Source of the DNA: Rhynchopus sp. YZ270_cl-10
Lineage: Eukaryota; Euglenozoa; Diplonemea; Diplonemida; Diplonemidae
Direction of reading: 5' to 3'
Length of the DNA: 64,000 bases
Assembly (NCBI GenBank): GCA_964035575.1
Contig: OZ037858.1
Coordinates: 744,001-808,000, forward strand
Below the pieces are notes generated by a model, which ran no database searches, was not told the origin of the DNA, and was given only the letters and a program-made list of their open reading frames with translations. Positions 40,534 through 52,784 of this stretch are shown one piece after another; the stretch's first letter is position 1, and the number at the start of each line of letters is the position of its first letter. Both the position numbers and the translations under genes were made by a program.

Positions 40534-42206
40534 GGTTCTGCTTGGTGAGTTGTGCCTCGTGTATGGACACGGCCACCTCCCAAAGCTGTGTGAAGTGTAG
40601 TGTAGTTGTAAAGGATGCGTCTTTAATTTAGAAGATGTGCTCCTGGTGGGGTAGGCCCTTGTGACATGTAACAGGGTTCACCTGAAGCAAGGCAAGGTTG
40701 ATGTCTTAGTTTCGTGCTCAGTACCTTTCGCATACTTCTATCCAGATGTTAGGAACCTAGCTCGAGTATTCTGTTTTGTTTTCCTTGCACGCTTTAGGTG
40801 GTATTGCTTGTTTGCAGATTTAATGTTTGCTTTGCAAAAAAAAAGCAAAGCTCTTTTTTTTTTTCTCGATAGTTGCGCTCCCTCTGTTTTATCGTTTAGC
40901 CATCCAAAAAAAAAAAAACAACATTCCCATATTTATTCCCACCGCCTACCCATTTATTCCCCCCCAAGGGGGTTATTTTTTTGCTTTTTTTTTTTTTTTT
41001 TTTTTGAAACGCTTTAGGAGAGTGTTTCCCCAACGACTTTAACCAAATTCAAATTCAAAAAAAAAAAAAAAAAAAATCTTGCGCAAAATAAAAATAGGAT
41101 AAAAAAAAAAGGAGGATCTGGGAGTAAGGGTTGTTAGAGTCTTGAGGGACGTCGAGAACAGGTCGGTGATTTCAAATTAAATTTTTTAAAAAAAGGTAGG
41201 GGTTTTGTGCACATAAACAGTGTGCAAAAAAATAAAAGCAAGCATTTTTTTTTTTTTTATAAAATAAAATAATAAAGTAATTCCAATTATGAAAACACAA
41301 ATAAAAAAACAAAAGGAAAATGTGTTGTATAGGTGATCTTAACTTTGTGAATGCATTGCGGCCAAAAAAAAGTGGCAGTGTGATGTGTGGGTTTCAGGAA
41401 ATGTACTTGACTCCCGTTGAGGCAGCAAATTTGAGTTTTTTTGAAAACCGCTAATTTGCTGTGAGGTTACTAGTCGATAGTGGCCCAACCCAACCTACAT
41501 GGTAGGGCGTCTTTAAAAATGTGATTTGGGAAAAGGGGGGGCCAAAAAAAAAAAAACGTTTGGAGAATATGTTTCGTTACGGTGAGTCTCTTGTTCATTG
41601 ATTCAGAAAAGAATTTTATAAAAAAAAAAGAAATCTAAAAAGTTGCCACAAAAAAAACGCGCCAAATATAACTTCGGCATTTGTCTTCTTGAGTCTTCAT
41701 CATTTTTGGTTCTGAATTTACTCTGGTCAGCGACGGTACCTATGTATGTACCCATTGTTGCTTAAATAAAAGACCATCATCGACGACGAAGCTACAGTCA
41801 GGGGGGCGAACCTAGCGGCTGGTCTCTCTGATCTACTACAAATTGCAAAAGCAAATGTGATAACGATATCATCCCGAACAACCGTCTTCGACGAAGAAAC
41901 AGCCCATCTTCAAAACCCAGCGTGTTCCAGCGCGATAACGATAGTGGTAAAGATGTGTGTGTATGCACGAGAGCTACATTCATCTGGCCAGTTTTCTTTT
42001 CTTTTTTTTTTTCTTCTGCGTTCTTCTGCGTTTCTTCACTTTCCAACACAAATGCGTCCCCTCACAGGTGTGTAGTAAAACCATGTTTTGGTGCTGAATC
42101 AATACATATTTGTTTTTTTTTTTTTTTTTTGCCTCAGTTGAGTCTAGATTATTTGTGTGAAGAGAGGCAGAAGGAGTCTGCAGTAGAGCGGCGCTAACAG
42201 AGCATC
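40534..42206. other. AT-rich spacer between NOT3 copies
   Basis: No gene. About 1.7 kb of A- and T-runs. A degenerate stem-loop family member (GCACGAGAGCTACATTCATCTGG) lies near 41967. No sequence shared with the flank of either NOT3 copy is obvious beyond the last few bases before the start codons. Confidence 0.5.
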
Positions 42207-45200
42207 ATGTCGCAAAACAAAAAGCTGATCGCGGAGATAGAAAGAACTGTGAAAAAGATAGGTGAGGGGATAGAACTGTTCGACACCACATGGGAGCGGC
42301 TGCACCATGCCACATCCGTGTCGCTCAAGGAGCGGTTTCAGTCTGAACTGAAGACGGAAATAAAAAAGCTGCAACGGATGCGTGACCAAATTAAAACCTG
42401 GCAAGGGATGAGCGACGTGCGGGACAAACGGGCGATAGATGACTGTCGAAAGCAGATTGAGTCGAAAATGGAGCAGTTCAAAGCGTGCGAACGGGAAGCG
42501 AAAATCAAAACGTTTTCGAAAATCGGTCTGTCGATGCCATCCAAGGAGGACCCAGAGGAGGTGGCACGAGAGAACATGCGCACGTGGCTGAACTCTTCGA
42601 TTGACTCGTTGACACGGCAGATTGAAAGTGTGGAGGCGGATCTTGAGTCATCGGGGGGGAAGCAGAAGCGGAAGAAGCAGAAGGCGGTTGACCCAGCACC
42701 TGGACGGGACCGGATAGCGAACTACAAAATGCACATTGGGAAGCTTGAGGCGGTGATGCGGATGCTTGACAACGACAAGATCACACCTGACGAGATTGAG
42801 GAGGTGCAGGACATTGTGACAAACTTCATTGATAACAACACCGACACGGACTACGACCCGAATGAGATGGAGGGTGTGTACGACTGCCTGCTTCCCGACG
42901 ACGAAGCGTTCCCAGACACACCAACGATGCCTGCAGAGTTGAAGCCAAAGGAGGATGTGACAGCACCTGTGTCGAAACGGGAGGAGAAGAAGCGGAAAAA
43001 GAAGGAGACAGACACAGACTCGAAGACAAGCACACCTGCCACACCCAGCATGCCCACACCACCCTCGCAAAGCCTTGCACACCAGCAGCCCAGTGCCAAG
43101 GCAGCGCCTGCTGCGATTGCACCTGCAAGCTCTGCTCCTCCAACAACACAGCCTGCAGCAGCTGCAGTGGCCCCTTCTTCAGTGGTGCCGACAGCTGTGA
43201 AGGCGTCTTTGCCTGACAGCAACTACGCACAGGTGGCAAAGGTATGTCGTTGTGTTGTTCTTGTTGTTGTTTTGGGTTATCAAGTATGGACGAATATAAA
43301 TGGAAACCGATGGATGGTGCGTGCCCGCCCAAGTGGCTTTGGGCTTTCTTCACTAACACATATCTCACACATATTCTGTAGTAAAAAATCACAAGCCTTT
43401 TGCGGTGCAATAAACGAAAAGATCTGTTCGGAGCCCTTTCCCGCCCCGGCAGTTTGTCCAGGCGTCCCACTCGGTGGATCTGCGTGTTGCAGCTCCTGTT
43501 AACATGCGAGGGCCTTCGGATGGACCGTGTTTGGAAGTACTTTACCCCCGTTTCCTGTACCTGCGGGACAGGCAGTACTCCGGATGCCAAGCGGTCGTTG
43601 AGCATGCGAGTAAACAGGTCGATTAGCTCATGACCTCCTGCTTCCTGCTTCGGGAGGGGTACTGGGTCAAAGAAAAGTGTTTTCTTTATATCATTTAACT
43701 GCGTGTCCTGAAGTCGCTTTCTATTTTTTCTCACACGAATACCAGTCCGATCCACTTTTTTTCCTTCTTGTGCACAACTCTTTCAAGTATTCACTACGTT
43801 TTCCTCCTCATTGCCTCTTGTCCACAGAAAGTGCAGCAGCCCGCACCCACAAAGAAGGGAACACCGTCGACACCGACAGCCACACCACCCGCACCCGCGC
43901 TGGACACACGCCCCGTTGCAAGGCGGGAGGTGGCAACTGCACCAACAGCAGTGCGTCCTCCAGCAAAGGCAGCACCAGCGTCACCTTCGACACCCACAAC
44001 CCCGACAGCGCCTGCAAAGGTTGCAGTGCGCCAACGTGAACAGACAACAGCACCAACGGCACAGGCAAAACCGGCACCTGCACAGACACAGTCTCAGGCA
44101 CAGGCAGCACCTGCACAGACACAGGTGCAGGCACAACCGCAGGCACAGGCGCAGCCACAGCAAGCACCCCAGGCTGCACAGCAACAGCCACCGCAGCAGC
44201 AGCAACAGCAACCACAGCAGGCACAGCAGCCGCAGCAGTCTCAGCCACAGGCAGAGAAGCCGCAACAGCAGCCTGTGGGACAGCCGCTCCAGCAGCAGCA
44301 GCAACAGCCACAACCTCTGCCACAGCCGCTCCACGACCTGGACCAGCCTGTGACTCTGCAGCCCGCAACCGCTGTCATCCACCCGAGCTCGTTGTCTGTG
44401 CCCTCAAGCCCACAGGCGCCGTCGGCTCTGTGCCCCATGACAGCACCTTCGCATCTTCTGAGCAAAGACCACATGTCGAATATTGAGAGGATGTTGGAGC
44501 AGTCACACAACAACCTGCCGACACCTGAGGACACACGGAAGCGACACACGTATGTTTACTTTTCAACGGCGTTGTATGTAGGCTTAATGAAGCTCACAAA
44601 ATACTGGTGATGCAGCGAACATTTCGAATGAGCCCTCGTCATGTACTCTGACGTGGTGTGGATAAATGTTGCCACTTTTACGGTGCAATACTGCTCGGTT
44701 ACTGTCATGAACCTTTTCACTCTTATCCACTTACCACAAACACCACCCAACAGGTACTCGCCACCGAACCCGTACCAGACAGCGTCGTACTACCCACAGG
44801 AGCCACACCCTGCGTTTGAGCAGCCTGACACCTTTGCGAACTTCGACCCCGACACGCTGTTCTTCATCTTCTACTACCAGCAGAACTCGTACCAACAGTA
44901 TCTGGCAGCAAAGGAGCTCAAGAAGAAGTCGTGGCGTTTCCACAAGAGATACCAGACGTGGTTCCAGCGTGCGGATCCCCCGATCTACGTCAACGAAGAG
45001 TATGGTCACAGCCACCTCACCGTCACCACACATTTTGTCACTTTCACTTTCACCCACCTCGCATCTCGCATCTCGCACCGCTGTGTTTTTCAGAATCTGG
45101 AAGTGCAGGAAGCACATGCATCTGAGAATTTTTTTTGTTTTCCTGTGCCTGCGTTCCTGAGTCGTGTGCACTGTCACTTTCATCTGGGGCTGGCACCGTG

Positions 45201-45403
45201 CATGGGTCAGCGGAGGTGCCAGCAAGAACTACCATTTGTTTTATACATTATCCCCCCACCTCCACCTCCACCTCACCACCCACAGCTACGAGCAGGGCAA
45301 CTACGTGTACTTCGACTACGAAGAAGGGTGGAGCACGCGTCTCAAGAACAACTTCATCTTCAAATATTCGTTCCTTGAAGATGAGCTTACGTCGTCTTCA
45401 TAA
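42207..45403 (+). CDS. NOT3: CCR4-NOT subunit NOT3/5, copy 2
   Basis: Exons 42207-43241, 43828-44549, 44754-44999 and 45286-45403 give 706 residues with the same exon lengths as copy 1. The protein is almost the same; the clearest difference is the last residue (SSS instead of SSA), and the coding DNA differs at only a few sites. Intron 2 is the same length in both copies (204 bp) and appears identical. Intron 3 differs by small changes (286 against 269 bp). Intron 1 shares only its ends and is 586 bp here against 254 bp. Both copies look intact, so they probably arose by a recent duplication, or are kept alike by gene conversion. Domains are as in copy 1. Confidence 0.95.
43275..43780. other. 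Unshared insert in intron 1 of NOT3 copy 2
   Basis: The central part of intron 1 has no match in copy 1, while both intron ends do. The unshared piece is GC-richer around 43410-43670, and on the minus strand an open stretch reads [20 protein letters not shown] and on. It looks like once-coding DNA placed in reverse. The source is not recognised; it may come from a host gene or a mobile element. Confidence 0.5.
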
Positions 45404-45612
45404 TGTTGCGCTCCGATTTGGAACCGAAATTTTGACCGACTTTGTGATGAGCCTTGTTGCAAGTGTCTTGCACATAGGCGAACAACGCTTCGAGGCTTTG
45501 GTAAGCCGCCTACACGCCTGCTTCTCCCCCGCACACCTACACTTTCTACCCCCCAATACACCCCTCACCCCATCTCCGACAGCCCCCCAAACATCACAGA
45601 AATTACACAAAA

Positions 45613-48324
45613 ATGGATGTTCAGAAGAATTCTCAGGGGAATTCATTGGAGAAATGGGAGAGGCAGAAAGAGGATTGGGATAATTTAGCGAGTCGATTGG
45701 CGGCAAAGGCGGGGAAGCGAGAGACGGATGTGCTGCACAATACGGTACACCATTGGCGGGAGCGGCAGGAGGAGCTGAACTATATTCAGGCATCGATCCC
45801 GCAGGCAGCACGCGCAACAGAGAGTGGATGGGAAATGAGCCTGCGCGACCAGGGGGATGGTGTGCGGTACGTCCGCTTTGGCACAGACTACCCATACCCT
45901 CTGTACTGCCCAATCTCGAACATCGACAACGTTTCGTCAGACAACAACGTCTTCATGCGTGTAGTAACACACAACACAGAGACCTCTGCGCAACGTGCCA
46001 CGCTGAAGGAAAGCTCTTCCTTTTATAGACAGCGTGGTGATCAATATAAGAAGTTTATTGCGAAGAAGTTTGCGCACGTTCAGCATGCGGAGCGGACGAT
46101 GTTGTGTGTTGTGGGCGAACGGCCTGCGTTCACGAGCGAAAGGGTTGTGGAGGATGTGAACGCGCCGGTACAGCATTATGAATGTGTCTTTGAAGGGGGT
46201 GACGTTGTGTGTGACGATAAGGAGTCTTCTTCTGCTGTGTCCGCTGCCTCGAAGCCTTTGTCTGCACCTGCCAGCGTTGACGCCGAGTCTGCCGCCCTCG
46301 AGCAACAGCAACACCCCCGCGACGGCCCGCTCCTCCTCCTCGCTGCCAGCCGCCTCCAATTCAGCACCGAACCCCACATCCTCGCCCACCAACCCCTCAA
46401 AGCAACAAACTTCGGCACCACCGCCATCTTCTACTCCTGGAAGCCCATCCCAAACGAGCCCATCAGAACAGCCTCTGGCGACCCCCTGCCCTACTCCTCA
46501 GATAGGGCTGCGATGTTCTCCTTGGGCGAGGCGCATTCAGGTATGAGCAGCCGTAGAGGGTTCAATTGGTAGAGTGTGAACGTGATAGTTAAAAGTGTTG
46601 TTCCAAGAGATGAATTGGATCCTAGCTTGGGTTTATGGTTTGGGTGCCGAGCCCTAGGTGATTGCAGATGAAACAAAAAAACACGTGTATTGCCGTTCGG
46701 GTACACGTTGTCAAAGTTTTCAAAAAAAAAGAAACCCTACACAAAAGAAAAATGTCGCACCAACAAACAGGAGTGCTGCTTCCGGACCAAGAACACAACT
46801 TTGCCTTTTCCTTCCGCTCCACAAAGCCGTGCGTCGCCTCAGAGCGTTGGGAGCTGCAGACGGTCCCCTCGGGGAAGGAGCCGTTCATCCTGCACCTGCG
46901 TGGGGTCGCAACGTCACGAGAGTATGCATCCACCCCCTCTTTTTCCCTCTCCGTTCACTCTACCTATCTACCTACATTTTGTCCAACACTTTGACGTGCA
47001 GACCTTTCCCTACACCCTTACGCCCATCACTCCCCAACCACCCTTACACAGACGCGACCCTTTGAGTGTCAAGCACCTCTCAGACCAATTCAATGCAAAG
47101 ATTCGCCTTGAGAAGGTACGGTCTGAGGAGCGTAAGGCTGCTGCTGAGGCGGAGGCGGAGGCTGTGAGGTTGGAGGAGGAGAAACGGCGGAGTCGTGAGC
47201 AGCTGAGTGAACAGGACATACGTCTGCGTGACATCGCTGCTGCGTGGGAGCAGGCGAATGCAACACAGAACCTGACACAGCAGGACAGTGTCTGCAAGGA
47301 CTTCCTTCTCTTCCACACCAGCGTCGAGAGTGCTCTCTTCTACAGCGAGCGGGAACGCCAGAAGCAGCGCATGCTGCAAGAGGCTGACCTTTCTGGGATG
47401 GAGCCCACCGAACCCGGCAGCGACGCACAGAAACCCCCCGCACATCCAAACCCAAGCCAGTCCACATCCGTCACCCACAGCAGCAACACTGCTATCGCTG
47501 CTGCCGCCGCCGCCGCGAAAAAACAAATAAAAAGCCGCCCCCGCTGGAACGGCTCCGTCGCGCAACTCCAACAAGACGTCCTGCGCATTCCCTTCCCCAC
47601 CCTGCGTGGTGAGTACCTCGCAGCCTTCCACGACATGCTCCGTGCCGCACGCTTCAACCACGAACCACACGGCACCATCACAACACTAGAACAAACCCAA
47701 CACGACACACCCTCCCAAACCAAATGGGTGTCCGTCAAGCACCACTACTCCGTCACACATCATATGCTGCTTGCAGTGATATCCGATATCGTCGACATTG
47801 ACAACGGACTGCAAGAAAACCTTGGCCTAGTAGAAGTACCCATCCGCGGTGCTGGCACCGCAAAAGGTAAAGCCGCAAAAGCTGCACCAAAGAAAGGGGG
47901 AAAATCCGAAGAAACCAAGCTCTCCCCAGAAGAGGCGCGGGCAGCGTTGAAAACACAGTTTGCCGCAGCAGTGCGTACTAGACTAGAGGATATGGTGGAG
48001 CAGTCGCTTCTTATGTACGAATCCTCTTCGAAACGGGTGGAGAAGATTCTGCACTGTCCAGGGGAGTTTGTTGTAAAACACCTTCGGGGGAGTAGAGAAC
48101 CTACACCAGAGGTGCAGTCGCGTAGGGTTTCCCTTGCTATCCCTGGTGGGGGCGGGGGTGGGGGTGGAGCAGAAGAACCACTCCCAGAAGCCCCCAAAGC
48201 ACCCCTATCTTCCCGCAACGGGGACGGCTCGTTGTCTAACCCACAAGACACACCCCGGCAGATTTCATCAACATCGCAAGATGAAGAGGAAGATGCAGAA
48301 GGGGAAGCCGAGGAATCCGACTAA
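45613..48324 (+). CDS. MYCBPAP: MYCBPAP-like axonemal protein
   Basis: Exons 45613-46540, 46771-46921 and 47052-48324 join in phase to give 783 residues. The N-terminus matches the family pattern (NSLEKWERQKEDWDNLASRL with RERQEELNYIQASIPQA after it, then SGWEMSLRDQGDGVRYVRFG). The immunoglobulin-like (ASH/MSP-type) core reads LKATNFGTTAIFYSWKPIP and, across the first splice, GVLLPDQEHNFAFSFRS and WELQTVPSGKEPFILHLRGV. The rest is helical with a long Ala-run, then an acidic tail. MYCBPAP-type proteins belong to the central apparatus of motile cilia and bind MYCBP/AMY-1. The two splices are strongly supported because they rebuild the conserved beta-sandwich. The 5' leader has an ATCACAG acceptor 12 bases before the start. 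Confidence 0.78.
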
Positions 48325-48476
48325 AAAAAAATAAAATAGGGCCATTTCCATTGCCCCCAAAAAATTATCAGAATATCTTACACTGAAGTATAAAAAAACG
48401 GCCCCCCCCTTTTTTTTTTGAAATAATCTTTTTCACCCTCCATCTTGTCAATACAGGGCCACCACAGGGTGGGTTG
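48325..48476. other. Short spacer
   Basis: 150 bp of A/T-rich spacer ending in pyrimidine tracts with AATACAG and CCACAG, either of which could be the leader acceptor for the next gene. Confidence 0.4.
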
Positions 48477-49661
48477 ATGCAATCTTCTAGGCAGTCCTCA
48501 AGAGGAGGTGACACAAAGCTTTGGCGTGTGGTTGCGAAGGATGGGGTTATTGCGCGAGAAGGGCGGTCGAAGGACACAAAGAAGGTGAGAACTATTGAGA
48601 AGGGGGCGGTGGTGGAGGTGGGGATGATAGATGGGGTGCGAGCGCAGGTCAAGGCACCATGCCGTGGGTGGGTCTCGTTGCGACGTGAGGGTGACGGTCT
48701 GCCCTACCTCGAACCCGTCCACCAAGAACCCCTTAGCAGTCCAATCACCACCACACACCATGCCACCCGGCACGACTCTGACGTTGCATCCCATGGTAGC
48801 GGTGCACGCGCTAGGTCCGCCAAAACCCGCCTCTTCCATGCCAGGCAACAGCAAGCCTCTATGTCCCGCTCACCGCCCCGAAATAATCCCATAAAAAGCG
48901 CGGACCCAAAAACTGCAGAAAGCATTTTTGGCACGCATTTCCGCAAAAACCAAAGGGTCTTCACAGTACAGTCCATTCTGGTTAATGGCATCGTCGCAGT
49001 GCATCGGGGGACGAAAGGGTTGGTTGTGGGTCCGTCCACTAATCCAGACAAACCTGACAAGGTGGCGGTTGTGTTTAACTCTGAGCTCTATAATGTCAAC
49101 CCCACAAGCATTAGTGACGGTACGCCTATGGCGGTACCGGTGCAGGATTCTCAACCCGTTGGGGGGCTTCCGTTACCCGGAGTCGAAACAGCAAGGGGTG
49201 ACAAAACAAGCAAAGTGATTGCCTCGTTGTCGTCGAAGTACATTGCAGGGGTGCTTGACGAGAGGACGTATGAGGAGACGCTGCGGTCTATTTTGGGTGA
49301 CAGATATGAGTCGGTTGTGTCGCACGGTGCGCCAGCGTCGCCTGCGAGAGAGTATCCACCTGCCGCCGCCCCGCCATCGGCAGCGGCAGTCGCGCCTTTG
49401 GTGGTCTCGCCACCACCACCTTCCTCTGTGCAACGCTACTATCCATCAGAGCCGTACCCAAGCAGAATCGCAACTGTATCACCCAGTAGAGGGCATGTAG
49501 GTCCAGCAAGTGCAGCAGGGATCACAAGTGACAGAGTGGACGAGCTCCGTAGAACCGACCCAACCCGATACTCCATGTTCTGCGCAATCTCAACAGCATA
49601 CCTCAATAAGTCCATGCCCTCACATGAATACCACGAGGCATTGCATCTGCTGTTGAGGTGA
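48477..49661 (+). CDS. SH3-like domain protein, unknown
   Basis: A single exon of 394 residues. Residues 14-80 resemble a bacterial-type SH3 barrel (KLWRVVAKDGVIAREGRSKD, then RTIEKGAVVEVGMIDGVRAQ and RGWVSLRR). A second barrel-like part with NQRVFTVQSILVNGIVAVHR and KGLVVGPSTNPDKPDKVAVV follows at about 160-210; it looks like a KOW or similar fold. Residues 240-280 contain a short helix pair (SKVIASLSSKYIAGVLDERT). After a Pro/Ala linker the C-terminal 50 residues again form such a pair (RVDELRRTDPTRYSMFCAIS and SHEYHEALHLLLR). The two helical parts both pair a helix with a (Y)LNK/YIAG...EYHEAL/YEETL motif, so they may be repeats of one small domain. No function is assigned. Confidence 0.65.
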   Translation: MQSSRQSSRGGDTKLWRVVAKDGVIAREGRSKDTKKVRTIEKGAVVEVGMIDGVRAQVKAPCRGWVSLRREGDGLPYLEPVHQEPLSSPITTTHHATRHDSDVASHGSGARARSAKTRLFHARQQQASMSRSPPRNNPIKSADPKTAESIFGTHFRKNQRVFTVQSILVNGIVAVHRGTKGLVVGPSTNPDKPDKVAVVFNSELYNVNPTSISDGTPMAVPVQDSQPVGGLPLPGVETARGDKTSKVIASLSSKYIAGVLDERTYEETLRSILGDRYESVVSHGAPASPAREYPPAAAPPSAAAVAPLVVSPPPPSSVQRYYPSEPYPSRIATVSPSRGHVGPASAAGITSDRVDELRRTDPTRYSMFCAISTAYLNKSMPSHEYHEALHLLLR

Positions 49662-49908
49662 AAAGGAGAGGGGAGGAGAGTCTGTGGTTGGTGAAAAAAA
49701 GGGTGTTCTTGCTGGAAAGGTGAAGTTGAGGGGCAGAACCCATTGGGTGATAGGTCAGAGCAACGAAATAGAAGATGCGAAGATTGTCCAAATGGCAGTG
49801 TTGAACAGATTATTAAAAAAAAAGTAAAAAAAGAGAATTGTGTCATGGATTGAGGAGTATCTTTCCAGGAGTGGATTTTTTTGGCGTTTTTCACACCTCT
49901 GGATGATC

Positions 49909-49940
<32 letters not shown>

Positions 49941-52784
49941 CAATCAAGGCAGGCTCTCCGCTAGGATTTCCGATTTTGAAAATATTCTGTTGATGGTCCA
50001 CGTTGGTGGGGTACATGCTTGCGCCGCAGGCGCACGGTACGCAACTTTTTTTTTTACCAACGCCCGATTTTGACTTTTTTGGGACGTTTGAGCACTCACC
50101 TCTCCATATCTTCTTCTCCTGAGCTTTTTTGACAGGTAGAACGGGTCTGAACCACTTAGCAGAACTTTTTTTTTTTTTCTTTTTTTCCCCATTTTCAAAA
50201 AGTTCTGTTGACAATCAACAGAACTTTAGTACCTAGCGGAGTGCCTGAATCAAGGTGACTAAGCACGAGAGGCTTAGGTTCATCTTATGAACATTTTTTT
50301 GTAAATTTTTTTAGGAGAAAAGAAAATGATCTTTTGTATTTTTCGGGAAGTCCCATACCCAATTCTCAAGGGCACTTGTATTTAGGGGGGGATCTTGTAT
50401 TTAACCCCCCCTCCAGTAGTCGACGGAAAAAAAAGATGTTGAAAAAAGAAAAATCTTCTAACTTGCTTCAAAGATGACTTCCTCTTGGGTGATTTGACAC
50501 AAATGGATGTGGGGTGTAGAGGGGTGTTTTGTTTTTGAAATGTAAAGAGGAGTTATTTGTTAAAGTTTAGATGTGCACGCGAAGGTACACCCATCTTTCA
50601 ATATTTCTTTGTTCATGAAGTGCTTCATTATGAAGCACTTCACTGTCACGAGAGGACGTTGAATTGGCAAGCAAAAGCTCCATTTGTGAGTTTGGGTACA
50701 TTTAGTGCACCCTATTATACCTTCTATTCAGTAGAATAGTTAGTATATGAAACAACATTTTGTGAGGCTTCGGATCCTTTTACCAACCCTTCTCGTCTTT
50801 TGTTTGTGCTGTTTCGTATCTTATCCAATGTGGTGTTGGGAAAGCAATTCACCATAATTTGTACAATCTGTTGGACCGTTTAAAAAAAAGGGCTTGAAGT
50901 TGTCCAAAAGAAGCTTAATGCCCTAGCTTCAGTATGATCCGTACAAGGTGTGGGTGGAGTCACTCCTCTTAAGACCAGGCGCAAGCTTAAGAGATAGGAG
51001 AGACTCTAATGGGTCGGTCTCGTGGGAATTGTCCTGCGGCTGATCGAATTGAGACGTGAATTTTTCTTAACGACCTCAGCAGTATAGTCCAGGTGTATGT
51101 TAAGTTGGAGTACTTCGTGATGGCCCGTGATGAAGTGTGTGCTTCGCTTCGTGACGGCCATTTTCATTTTCAGTTTTAGTCTAGTTTTTTAGGTGCCTAA
51201 GTCCAGAGGCTTAGCCACACCCTTTCTCTTTTTAGAAACGGAGGAGGGGGGTTCTCCATACTATAGATTTTTTTTTTTTTTGATAATTATTGTCTTTCTT
51301 CGGGGTCCGACCAAGGGGGTTAACTATATTTTGACACACTCGGGGGGGTGAAGTGTGTCGTCTATATTTCCTCCTGTTGGCCGGAGGAGTATGCGGGACT
51401 ATCCTGTTTTGTCCCTGCAGGTGAACGTCCCTGCCCCTATTAAATGCAAGCTAAAACCCTGGCTAGGGTATATAAATGCTGTACCAGTGGCTTCCCCATG
51501 CTATGAAGGGTGTCTGTACGCAGCATGGAATCGGAGCATGAAACAGCGACCAACAGTCAGGCCAGACTTGCTCTGTCGTGCCTGACTTAGCCTGCTCTGC
51601 CACACCTTGGGGTTACGGCCGCCCGTAAGGACGTCCATATACATCCCTAGAGGGTGAGACACCACTGTCGGTACAACATAAGACGCCAAGAGAGATGTTG
51701 TGTTCCCTGCTCTTTCTTGTGTAGACTATCGTGCATCAAGCGTTGGGTGCAACGAACGGGAGTACCGGTAAGCTCACAACTCTTCAGCGAAAAGGTGGGC
51801 CGCCGCGGGTGGTTGTGTACCACCCCCGTTCGCACAATGGTACAGGCAAGCCATTAGGTTTCCTATTACACCTTCTGTTGTTGGCCGCAGGGTACGTACT
51901 GCTTTCATCTGGATGGCTGGCAGAGGGTGCCTGCATCAATAACTATTCCTTTCTTTCTTGCTGGCACTTCCACACAACATCACCCCATTAGCGTGATGTG
52001 CGTGGCATTGTCAGTGTTCTCCCCTCCCTTTTTTGTATTTCAAGTCAAGTTTCATTTTTTTTTTTGAAAAAGCTGTTCGGCGGTGCAGCAAAGGTGCATT
52101 GATTTTTTTTTTCAAGTCTTCCCGTGTTCCCGCACAAATACTGATAGTGGTATCGATAGATGTGCACGAGAGAGGCACATTCGTCACGCAAAGTTTCTTT
52201 CATTTCCCCCCTCTTTAAAATGTACCAGACATTAACGCCGAATCCCATCTCCCTTAACCAATTCTCAAGAACAGAAATTCACGCTCTTTTTTTTTCTTGA
52301 AAAGAACTTTCATGGTTTTTTTTGCCGATATCTTCCCATTTTTTTGTAGCCTTTTTTGTTTTGTTTTGTTATATTCCTCTCTCCCCCCGCTCACCCATGA
52401 ATACCTTTGAAAATATACACCAAGGAGTCGGCAAAAAAAAGCACTTACCCCCCCTTCAACCTCCGAGTTATCGTAGCCTCCCGACATTATTTGTGTATGG
52501 TCTGGAGTGTATATTGTGACAAGGTGAATGTGAGGAGGCGAATGTGCGAATATAATAAGCCGTATCAATTCATATTATAGTATCAGTAATCCTACTGTTT
52601 ATGAACCCCCCAGTACCACCTCATTCTGTAATCATTGTATCAAGTACGAGCCGCTGAGAACGTACATCCTCGAATTTACCCACGTTATCATGACGTGGCT
52701 TGCGCAATGACATCACGTCAAGCCACTCATTACCCTCCCACTCGTTGTACTCAGGCCCCACCCGTACCGACGCCAAACGTCGGC
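49662..52784. other. Long repeat-rich spacer
   Basis: No gene recognised in about 3.1 kb. A T-run of about 30 lies near 49911-49940. The GCGCCGCAGGCGC hairpin with GGTACGC, second copy of that at 8846, is near 50026. A clean stem-loop family member lies at 50259-50277 (CTAAGC-ACGAGAG-GCTTAG), followed by GTTCATCTTATGAAC, T-runs and TTTTTTTAG. A perfect palindrome with 11-bp arms (GAAGTGCTTCA) is at 50617-50641. A hybrid module CCTAAG-TCCAGA-GGCTTAG is near 51192, a CTTTCATCTGGATGGCTGGCA module is near 51903, and GTGC-ACGAGAGAG-GCAC is at 52162-52178. The 51300-51900 part is of mixed composition with a TATA-like GGTATATAAATG at about 51468; I cannot assign it. Confidence 0.55.

Noticed and set aside
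42826-43755. 309-codon minus-strand frame across NOT3 copy 2
   Set aside because: Half of it is the shadow of the Pro/Ala coding region; the other half is the unshared intron insert and is noted there.
51300-51900. Mixed-composition stretch with GGTATATAAATG, considered as a long terminal repeat
   Set aside because: I could not find a partner copy, matching ends or a flanking duplication in this window.
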